A DNA stretch of 57,968 nt from contig NZ_LXIE01000003.1 in the NCBI RefSeq assembly GCF_001641085.1, forward strand, positions 1 to 57,968. Direction: 5' to 3'. The stretch comes from Aequorivita soesokkakensis (lineage in GTDB: Bacteria; Bacteroidota; Bacteroidia; Flavobacteriales; Flavobacteriaceae). The notes below the pieces were generated by a model. The model was given only the letters and a program-made list of their open reading frames with translations, ran no database searches and was not told the DNA's origin. The position numbers and the translations under genes are program-made. This document shows, one piece after another, positions 52,082 to 57,968 of the stretch. How positions within the stretch are numbered: the stretch's first letter is position 1; every line of letters starts with the position of its first letter.

Positions 52082-52904
52082 TGTCAACAATTAATAAAAA
52101 TGCATAAACAAACGGACTAGCGTAAATAATACTGTCCAGCCTGTCATATAATCCACCGTGGCCCGGCATAATGATTCCGCTGTCTTTCACCCCGGCCTGT
52201 CTTTTAAATTTAGATTGGATCAAATCGCCAATGGTACCAAAAATTGCGACGATCATTGCCATTACCATCCAAACCCAAAGGGGATACTTTTCAGCATCCA
52301 TTGGGCTGTAGTTTTCCAACACTTTAAAGATAACAAATCCTGCCAAAAGAGCGCCCAAAATACCTCCCACAAACCCTTCAATGGTTTTTTTGGGTGAAAT
52401 ACGCTCCAAGAGTTTATGTTTGCCTAAATTTTTCCCCACGAGATAGGCGAAGGTGTCATTGCTCCAAACGAGTATAAACACCGCTACAATTATTTCTGGC
52501 ATAAACCTGCCATCAATGTTCATAACTGGAATTAGGGTTAGAAATACAAAACCGCTTATAATATAAAGTATTACGGTAACGTATTTTTTCTTTTCAAACA
52601 TAGGAATTTTGCTTGTCCAGAGTACATCCTTTAATAGAAAAAGATTGACAAAACCGCTCAAAATCAAAAGGAGATAAACTGCATTTTCGTCGAAAACGTT
52701 GTAGCTTAAAAAGTAAAAAGCTGCGGCTAGAAGGAAGTAGGCAAGATAGCTGGTTAAATGAACTAGCTTTAAATATTCGCTTAAAGTGATAACTGCAAGC
52801 ACAAAGAAAAGTCCCATAAACCATTCACGCGAAGTGAACATTGCAAAAATGATGATCGAAATGTATAATACGCCCGAGAGGGTCCGTACGAGAATTTCCT
52901 TCAT
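52071..52904 (-). CDS. cdsA: Phosphatidate cytidylyltransferase
   Basis: 277 residues from the ATG at 52904 (MKEILVRTLS); earlier codons would overlap the upstream LUD gene. About seven membrane helices. The family signature is seen as SPKKTIEGFVGGILGALL and the C-terminal IGDLIQSKFKRQAGVKDSGIIMPGHGGLYDRLDS. It makes CDP-diacylglycerol, the branch-point for PE and PG synthesis. Starts 1 base after the LUD gene; followed by psd and ACBP. Confidence 0.95.
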   Translation of the reverse strand: MKEILVRTLSGVLYISIIIFAMFTSREWFMGLFFVLAVITLSEYLKLVHLTSYLAYFLLAAAFYFLSYNVFDENAVYLLLILSGFVNLFLLKDVLWTSKIPMFEKKKYVTVILYIISGFVFLTLIPVMNIDGRFMPEIIVAVFILVWSNDTFAYLVGKNLGKHKLLERISPKKTIEGFVGGILGALLAGFVIFKVLENYSPMDAEKYPLWVWMVMAMIVAIFGTIGDLIQSKFKRQAGVKDSGIIMPGHGGLYDRLDSIIYASPFVYAFLLIVDNVS

Positions 52905-52905
52905 A

Positions 52906-53517
52906 TTATAAGTCTTCCAGTAGCAACAAATATAGGTTTTTTGTGCTACTTCCATAACTCATAAAATCCTTTTCTTTTTCGGTTTCAAAGTCTTGAATAG
53001 TAGTAATATTACTTGGAATGTAACTTGAACTTTGGTTTTTTATATTGCGCAAACCCTCGCTGATGGTATCAACAATTTGGCTTGTTGTTGCAAAAATGAT
53101 GAAGTTTGAAGGCAATTCCTTAAGCTTTTTTTCCTTGATTTGGTTTGAGGAAAGTAAGATAGAACCGTTATTTGAAACCAATGATTCACAAGCGGAAAGA
53201 AAAAATTTTGAATCGGTATTTTTTGTGAAGTTGAGGTTGAAGCCGTCAAATTTTTTGGAAAGCATTTCATTCACACAAAACACGTCCTGCTCATACCAAT
53301 CATTCTCAAGCAAAATATTATCAAAACCCTCCAGAATTTCTTCCCAGTTTTCGCAGTAAATGAATTTTCCGCCGTTATTTTTGAAATTATAGGTGAATTT
53401 TTCGTCTATAGGAAGTTTTTGCTCTGGGTAATAACTGCTATGGTCGGCTTTGTCGGCACGTTTGGCCTTCTCTTCCGACTTATAATTAGGGTTTAAAAGC
53501 CTTTTGAATAGACTCAT
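52906..53517 (-). CDS. LUD-domain protein (LutC-like)
   Basis: 203 residues. Two-part LUD fold: CENWEEILEGFDNILLEN, NEMLSKKFDGFN, ACESLVSNNGSILLSSNQ, PSNFIIFATTSQIVDTISEGL and YGSSTKNLYLLLLEDL near the end. No Cys cluster, so it is the small soluble type. In other bacteria LUD proteins belong to lactate oxidation (LutABC); no LutA or LutB is near. Here it heads the cdsA-psd unit, 1 base from cdsA, so another role is possible. Confidence 0.82.
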   Translation of the reverse strand: MSLFKRLLNPNYKSEEKAKRADKADHSSYYPEQKLPIDEKFTYNFKNNGGKFIYCENWEEILEGFDNILLENDWYEQDVFCVNEMLSKKFDGFNLNFTKNTDSKFFLSACESLVSNNGSILLSSNQIKEKKLKELPSNFIIFATTSQIVDTISEGLRNIKNQSSSYIPSNITTIQDFETEKEKDFMSYGSSTKNLYLLLLEDL

Positions 53518-53555
53518 TAATAATTCATTGAGGAGTTCATAATTACGTTCAACTT

Positions 53556-53563
53556 CAAATATA
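53556..53563 (-). promoter_or_regulatory. -7 promoter box of the LUD-cdsA-psd-ACBP unit
   Basis: Minus strand TATATTTG, an exact TAnnTTTG. It is placed after the ftsH terminator hairpin and before the LUD start, as expected for a separate unit. A -33 box is not evident. Confidence 0.5.
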
Positions 53564-53622
53564 TAAAATCTATATTGAAGTTTTGTTACCTAAAAAACAA
53601 AGTTTCAGTATAAACCACAAAA

Positions 53623-53646
53623 GTGGCAACGTTATGTAGTTGCCAC
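53623..53646 (-). terminator. Hairpin at the ftsH stop codon
   Basis: GTGGCAAC and GTTGCCAC (8 bp, perfect) flank an 8-base loop that contains the ftsH stop; on the minus strand four T follow. A plausible but short terminator. Confidence 0.55.
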
Positions 53647-55587
53647 TCTTGGTACTTCTTCAGGAATTTCAAATGGACGATCTCCAAATATTTTCTGAAG
53701 ATTATCCTTGAAAATTACTTCTTTTTCAAGAAGCACATTCGCCAATTCGGTCAATTTGTCCTTGTTCTCTTCCAAAAGTTTTACTGCACGCTGATACTGG
53801 CTTTCAATAAGTAAAGAAATTTCTTTATCTATTAATTCTGCAGTCTTCTCACTGTAAGGCTTAGAGAAGTTGTACTCAGACTGTCCGCTGCTATCGTAAT
53901 AAGTAAGGTTTCCTATTTTTTCATTGAGGCCATAAATAGTAACCATTGCGCGGGCCTGTTTTGTAACTTTTTCAAGATCGCTTAACGCGCCTGTGGAAAT
54001 ACGGTCAAACATAACTTTTTCCGCAGCACGGCCACCTAGGGCAGCACACATTTCATCAAGCATCTGTTCTGGATGAACAATCAATCTTTCTTCTGGTAAA
54101 TACCAAGCGGCACCCAAGGATTGTCCACGGGGAACGATGGTAACTTTTACCAACGGAGCAGCGTGTTCAAGCATCCAGCTTACGGTTGCATGACCAGCTT
54201 CGTGAAAAGCAATGGCGCGTTTTTCTGCCACTGTCATTATCTTGTTTTTCTTTTCAAGACCACCCACAATTCTATCAACTGCATCTAAGAAATCTTGTTT
54301 TCCAACAGATTTTTTTCCGTTTCTCGCAGCGATCAACGCAGCTTCATTACAAACGTTTGCAATGTCAGCTCCAGAAAACCCTGGGGTTTGTTTTGAAAGA
54401 AAATCTGTGTCTAAATTTTCATCCTTTTTAATAGGGCGCAAGTGAACTTCAAATATTTCTTTACGTTCGCGAACGTCCGGGAGGTCAACATATATTTGTC
54501 TGTCAAAACGGCCAGCACGCATCAAAGCCTTGTCCAGAACGTCTGCGCGGTTTGTTGCGGCCAAAACAATAACGTTAGTGTTTGTTCCGAAACCGTCCAT
54601 TTCGGTTAATAACTGGTTCAATGTATTTTCACGCTCGTCATTGCTACCAGAGAAGTTGTTTTTTCCTCGGGCACGACCAATGGCATCAATTTCATCAATA
54701 AATATAATTGCTGGCGATTTATCCTTTGCCTGTTTAAAAAGGTCGCGCACTCGGGAAGCTCCCACTCCCACAAACATTTCAACAAAATCTGAACCTGAAA
54801 GGGAGAAGAAAGGAACCTTCGCTTCGCCGGCAACAGCTTTTGCTAAAAGGGTCTTACCAGTTCCCGGAGGGCCTACAAGTAAAGCTCCTTTAGGAATTTT
54901 CCCTCCCAAAGAAGTGTATTTTTCTGGGTTTTTAAGGAAATCCACAATTTCCTGTACTTCCTCTTTCGCACCTTCCAAACCTGCAACATCTTTAAAGGAA
55001 GTTTTTACATCTGTCTTTTCATCAAAAAGTTTTGCTTTGGATTTTCCAATATTGAAAAGTTGCCCACCAGCACCTCCTCCGGCACCCGAAGACATTCTTC
55101 GCATAATAAAAATCCAGATACCGATGATGATTACAAATGGCAGTATCCCCATCAAAATATCGCCCCAAACGTTGGAATCTGTGTGCCATTCCATTTTGGT
55201 GGCAAGCTGATTTTCTGCTTTAATGGTTTTAAATGAATTCTCGAAATTTTGAAGATCTCCAAATTCAAATTGATAATCCGGATCATTTGGGCCTGGGGCC
55301 AAAAAAGCCGGTGTGTTCTCTTTTTTTGAATGTACCTCTTTTTCTTTTGCAGTAGGGGTGAGGTAAACTTTTGCAATTTTTTTATTGATTACATCAACTT
55401 TATCAACGTCACCATCTTTCAAAAACTCTTCAAATTGTGCTTGATTGGTTTTCTCGGGTTGGGACCAACTACCGCCGCCAAAAAATTGAATTCCCAGGAA
55501 CAATAATATTATGGCAACATAGATCCAATAATAATTGGGCCTCGGTTTTTTGGATTCGCTTTTCTTATTTTTATTTTCTTCAGCCAT
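53632..55587 (-). CDS. ftsH: ATP-dependent zinc metalloprotease FtsH
   Basis: 651 residues. Two N-terminal membrane helices (about 17-37, 125-150) around a periplasmic domain, then the AAA module (Walker A GPPGTGKTLL, Walker B IIFIDEIDAIG, second region of homology RADVLDKALMRAGRFDR) and the M41 peptidase (HEAGHATVSW, zinc His pair; Asp near DEMCAALGGRAAE). Quality-control protease for membrane proteins. The longer periplasmic region (PNDPDYQFEFGDL) is Bacteroidota-like. It follows rsfS by 15 bases. Confidence 0.97.
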   Translation of the reverse strand: MAEENKNKKSESKKPRPNYYWIYVAIILLFLGIQFFGGGSWSQPEKTNQAQFEEFLKDGDVDKVDVINKKIAKVYLTPTAKEKEVHSKKENTPAFLAPGPNDPDYQFEFGDLQNFENSFKTIKAENQLATKMEWHTDSNVWGDILMGILPFVIIIGIWIFIMRRMSSGAGGGAGGQLFNIGKSKAKLFDEKTDVKTSFKDVAGLEGAKEEVQEIVDFLKNPEKYTSLGGKIPKGALLVGPPGTGKTLLAKAVAGEAKVPFFSLSGSDFVEMFVGVGASRVRDLFKQAKDKSPAIIFIDEIDAIGRARGKNNFSGSNDERENTLNQLLTEMDGFGTNTNVIVLAATNRADVLDKALMRAGRFDRQIYVDLPDVRERKEIFEVHLRPIKKDENLDTDFLSKQTPGFSGADIANVCNEAALIAARNGKKSVGKQDFLDAVDRIVGGLEKKNKIMTVAEKRAIAFHEAGHATVSWMLEHAAPLVKVTIVPRGQSLGAAWYLPEERLIVHPEQMLDEMCAALGGRAAEKVMFDRISTGALSDLEKVTKQARAMVTIYGLNEKIGNLTYYDSSGQSEYNFSKPYSEKTAELIDKEISLLIESQYQRAVKLLEENKDKLTELANVLLEKEVIFKDNLQKIFGDRPFEIPEEVPRVATT

Positions 55588-55602
55588 ATGGCAAATTTCT
55601 TT

Positions 55603-55974
55603 TTAGTGTGTTGTTTCTATTTTAACCGATTTTGCATCGCCCCAAAGCCCTTCAATGTCATAAAACTCGCGAATATGCTTTTGAAAAACATGTACAACAA
55701 CGTGCACGTAGTCCATAAGTATCCATTCCGCGTTGTCGCTTCCTTCAACGTGCCACGGTTTTTCCTTAAGTGCTTTGCTTACTGATTTTTGAACGGAGTT
55801 CACAATGGCGTTCACCTGGGTATTGGACGTACCATTACAAATTATAAAATAGTCACAAACGGTATTTTCTATTTCTCTAAGGTCAAGGATTTCTATATCG
55901 TTTCCTTTTACTTCTTCAATCCCTCGTATAATTTGGGTAATAAGTTGATCTGTTCCTGCTTGTTTTTTCTGCAT
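55603..55974 (-). CDS. rsfS: Ribosomal silencing factor RsfS
   Basis: 123 residues. Blocks 30S/50S joining by binding L14 when nutrients run low. Family core: DIEILDLREIENTVCDYFIICNG, VEGSDNAEWILMDYVHVVVHVF and FYDIEGLWGDAK. In many bacteria it neighbours ftsH as here. A promoter -7 box lies upstream. Confidence 0.96.
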   Translation of the reverse strand: MQKKQAGTDQLITQIIRGIEEVKGNDIEILDLREIENTVCDYFIICNGTSNTQVNAIVNSVQKSVSKALKEKPWHVEGSDNAEWILMDYVHVVVHVFQKHIREFYDIEGLWGDAKSVKIETTH

Positions 55975-55998
55975 TAATTATTTTTCTTTTCTTTTTCG

Positions 55999-56006
55999 CA
56001 AAGTTA
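55999..56006 (-). promoter_or_regulatory. -7 promoter box of rsfS-ftsH
   Basis: Minus strand TAACTTTG followed by CG, an exact TAnnTTTG, 24 bases before the ATG. -33 box not clear. Confidence 0.45.
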
Positions 56007-56063
56007 TTACTTTTTTGTTTCTTGAAGCGCCTTAAAAGCGTAATACTAAACATAATTATCGTT

Positions 56064-56795
56064 TTGAAGATAATCAAACTTAATGCCATCGATTCCACCA
56101 ATTCCTACTTAAAGCAATTGGCAAAAGAAACATTCTTGCAGGAAGAAACGGTTGTGCTTACAAACCGTCAACTTTCCGGTCGTGGGCAAATGGGCAACAA
56201 ATGGCTTTCAAGAGAAGGGCAAAGCCTTACATTCAGTATGTTCAAGGCTTTTGAAAAGCTCCAGATAGAGCAACAATTTATGATTTCTATGGTTGTTTCC
56301 TTGGCTATCGTGAAAGCACTTAAAAGTCTGAATGTTCCCAAAGTTACTATTAAATGGCCAAACGACATATTGTCAGCTAACACGAAAATTGGCGGAATTT
56401 TGATTGAAAATGTGTTGGAAAGCAGTTTTGTAAAGTATTCAATAATAGGAATTGGGCTCAATGTGAACGAAACTGACTTCCCGAATCTGCCGCAGGCAAG
56501 CTCAATGAAACTTGAAACTGGAAAAACCTTTCAGTTGGAAGAAGTGCTTGACACAATTCTGAAAAATGTTTTCAAAAACTTAAAAAATATTTCAGAAAAG
56601 GATTTTTCAGAAATGAAACAACTTTATGAAAACAATTTATTTCGAAAAGAAAGGATTTCAGTTTTTGAAACCTCGGAAGGTTCACAAATCAACGGAATTA
56701 TAAAAGGTGTTTCTGACATTGGCGAACTTTTGGTGGAAACGGAAAATAATCCGTTGCAAAAATTCCAACTGAAAGAAGTGAAACTTATTTACTGA
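56064..56795 (+). CDS. birA: Biotin--protein ligase (single-domain BirA)
   Basis: 243 residues from a TTG at 56064, which gives the N-terminus KIIKLNAIDSTNSYLKQL expected for the family; a TTG at 56022 would add 14 residues of no family resemblance. Ligase motifs: QLSGRGQMGNKWLS (the biotinyl-AMP GRGRxGRxW loop), IKWPNDILSANTKIGGILIE (the KWPND motif) and GIGLNVN. No DNA-binding domain, so it is not a repressor. Attaches biotin to acetyl-CoA carboxylase and others. Confidence 0.93.
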   Translation: MKIIKLNAIDSTNSYLKQLAKETFLQEETVVLTNRQLSGRGQMGNKWLSREGQSLTFSMFKAFEKLQIEQQFMISMVVSLAIVKALKSLNVPKVTIKWPNDILSANTKIGGILIENVLESSFVKYSIIGIGLNVNETDFPNLPQASSMKLETGKTFQLEEVLDTILKNVFKNLKNISEKDFSEMKQLYENNLFRKERISVFETSEGSQINGIIKGVSDIGELLVETENNPLQKFQLKEVKLIY

Positions 56796-56807
56796 AATAT
56801 TTGGTTT

Positions 56808-56878
56808 GTCCGGTCAAGCGCAGTCGAGACCTCAGTGTAAATTCGAAACGTATAGTTCTCGACTGCGCTCGTACTGAC
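56808..56878. repeat. Dispersed GC-rich inverted repeat, copy C
   Basis: Arms of 22 bases at 56808-56829 and 56857-56878 sharing AGCGCAGTCGAGA, with four mismatches elsewhere. It lies between the convergent birA and SRPBCC genes and may work as a bidirectional terminator. Confidence 0.85.
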
Positions 56879-56884
56879 ATAAAT

Positions 56885-57277
56885 TTAAACCTGCTCTAAA
56901 TTTGAGGCAAGTGTATCAATAAATTTTGAAATCGGTCCTTTTACCATCATCGCCATCATCGCGTTGAATTCGCCCTCAAAAAGCAATTCCACGGTTGAAC
57001 TTTTTTCAGAAACTTCTTCAATATTTCCCGTTAGCGTGAACGGAATTTTATCGCTGATTGCGCCCAACACTACTTTGTTTGGCTTTTCAACTTCCTTTAC
57101 TTCCAGCGCTATTTCGGGCATTCCCTTTAGTGCAAACACAAAAGATTTTTCGCTTAAAACCTCAAATTTGCTGATATTTTCGGGCATCAATGTTTCAAAA
57201 TTCTTTACATCGGCCAAAAAATCACAAAGTTCGGCTGCGGATTTTTGGGTGGTTACTTTTTTGCTGTTTAGTTTCAT
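56885..57277 (-). CDS. SRPBCC-fold (START-like) protein
   Basis: 130 residues. Helix-grip fold pattern: SAAELCDFLADVKNFETLMP at the start, FALKGMPEIALEV and VELLFEGEFNAMMAMMVKGP, and a long C-terminal helix (ISKFIDTLASNLEQV). Ligand or partner unknown; many members bind lipids or polyketides or act as orphan carriers. The C-terminus has Met-rich MAMMAMMV segments. Confidence 0.85.
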   Translation of the reverse strand: MKLNSKKVTTQKSAAELCDFLADVKNFETLMPENISKFEVLSEKSFVFALKGMPEIALEVKEVEKPNKVVLGAISDKIPFTLTGNIEEVSEKSSTVELLFEGEFNAMMAMMVKGPISKFIDTLASNLEQV

Positions 57278-57331
57278 TGGAAATATTTTTTATTCTTTAT
57301 TGCTATATTTATTAAAAAAATTTTCGGGAAA

Positions 57332-57968
57332 TCAATTCTCGAAACTATTTTCTGTTTGACATACATCCTTATAATACTCAATAAAATTTGGTAAATCAAA
57401 TATATTAACTTGGTTATTTTGCAAATCTTTTAAAATAATCGGGCAGTTATTAATTATTTCTTCAGCATTTTTTATAAAACGTTTGTTTTTTTCAACTTTG
57501 TAAAGTTTAGTACTTCCTTCTTTTAAAAGGTAATAATTGAGTTTTGGTGTTATGCCATGGGCTACTCCATAATCTAAACCGTAATAATATGAATATCGCA
57601 TTGGAAGGGCTATTTTTTTTCCATTTGGTAAATTCAACGTATCAGAAAGTTTTAGCCGTTTTGTAAAATCTGACCTCCCTTCAAATTTTGCTTGTGCCAT
57701 CATTTCCCGAATATTTTGTCTGTCAAAATCGGAATAGAAAAGGTCGTCAGAATCAGTAGAATTTATATAAATACTCAAAACATCGTTATAAATCAATTCA
57801 ACGAAAATTTTAAATTTATTATGATTATGATTTAAATACTGGAAAATTCTTTCGTTTTCAGTTTCTGGATTGCTTACAATTTTATCAATTAACTCAAAGT
57901 CTATTTTTCTAGACTTTTCATTTTCTTCTTTTTTAAATTGCGGTGAAAAAGCCGAGCTGGCCAATCGT
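57332..57968 (-). CDS. Unidentified protein, N-terminus outside the window (partial)
   Basis: At least 211 residues; the frame is open through the right edge (preceding codons read Arg, Leu), so the true start lies outside. I do not recognise a family. Features visible: a helical FELIDKIVSNPETENERIFQYLNHN, LYSDFDRQ-like acidic turn, RSDFTKRLKLSDTLNLPNG, PMRYSYYYGLDYGVAHGITPKLNYYLL and a C-terminal YKDVCQTENSFEN. Composition is rich in Asn, Tyr and Lys, as in exported or phage-type proteins, but that is weak evidence. Confidence 0.6.
   Translation of the reverse strand, partial: RLASSAFSPQFKKEENEKSRKIDFELIDKIVSNPETENERIFQYLNHNHNKFKIFVELIYNDVLSIYINSTDSDDLFYSDFDRQNIREMMAQAKFEGRSDFTKRLKLSDTLNLPNGKKIALPMRYSYYYGLDYGVAHGITPKLNYYLLKEGSTKLYKVEKNKRFIKNAEEIINNCPIILKDLQNNQVNIFDLPNFIEYYKDVCQTENSFEN

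Noticed and set aside
54530-55210. A 226-residue open frame opposite ftsH on the plus strand
   Set aside because: It is a mirror of the well-conserved FtsH AAA region, has no signal or domain, and no promoter; chance open frame.

Overview
The window looks like a chromosomal segment of a member of Bacteroidota, family Flavobacteriaceae; a marine genus close to Aequorivita would fit, but that is a guess. The evidence is low G+C, promoters of the TTTG / TAnnTTTG type instead of the proteobacterial -35/-10 boxes, little use of Shine-Dalgarno sequences, two exported proteins with type IX secretion (T9SS) C-terminal sorting domains, many Bacteroidota-type lipoproteins (Cys following a short signal), and family variants typical of the group. 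I see no rRNA, tRNA, insertion sequence, prophage or CRISPR array. Coding density is very high and no gap exceeds about 150 bases.

Layout, left to right. 1-6.5 kb: tail of an unknown gene, a large secreted M4 metalloprotease, and a small protein overlapping ApbE. 6.5-12.7 kb: mostly minus strand, with a methyltransferase/MetAP/HAD unit, a GpmI/thioredoxin-like unit, a VanY-like peptidase, a GNAT enzyme and peptidase E. 12.8-17.7 kb (plus): two tandem carboxypeptidase-regulatory-like paralogues, a DUF6702-like protein, an M1 peptidase and TatA. 17.7-28.3 kb (minus): an O-methyltransferase, a POT peptide transporter and then a kynurenine catabolic operon. 28.4-36 kb: a T9SS vanadium-haloperoxidase/PAP2-like protein, small redox and acetyltransferase genes, MsrA, a coiled-coil protein and a Nif3-like protein. 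36-43.3 kb: LpxK opposite a run of minus-strand genes (small Cys-rich membrane protein, glycosyltransferase, ECF-like sigma factor, LipA, GAPDH, TPR hybrid histidine kinase). 43.3-51 kb: fasciclin lipoprotein, MurB, aminotransferase, retropepsin/PDZ protein, DUF1573 protein, ValRS. 51-58 kb: a membrane-lipid unit (LUD protein, CdsA, Psd, acyl-CoA-binding protein), FtsH, RsfS, BirA, an SRPBCC protein and a truncated unknown gene.

The kynurenine operon is transcribed right to left: kynU, kmo, a RidA-type 2-aminomuconate deaminase, a secreted SHOCT protein, 2-aminomuconate-semialdehyde dehydrogenase, an SDR that has lost its catalytic Tyr/Lys, ACMS decarboxylase, and an unrecognised seven-helix membrane protein overlapping the decarboxylase gene. 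It covers kynurenine to 3-hydroxyanthranilate and ACMS to 4-oxalocrotonate. The ring-opening 3-hydroxyanthranilate dioxygenase and tryptophan 2,3-dioxygenase are not in the window.

The most unusual signal is not a gene. At least eight places carry degenerate tandem arrays with a period of 7 bases (one has 8), each with a different unit. Most abut the 3' ends of genes and several are translated: they form the C-terminus of peptidase E and of a small membrane protein, and one sits in frame inside valS. A second dispersed family is a GC-rich inverted repeat built on CTGAGCGCAGTCGAAG-like arms, present three times plus one decayed half. Both look like genome-wide repeat families. The protein-coding oddities are a zinc-ribbon family protein with all four expected Cys replaced, a thioredoxin-like lipoprotein with CxxS, and the SDR without its active-site pair.
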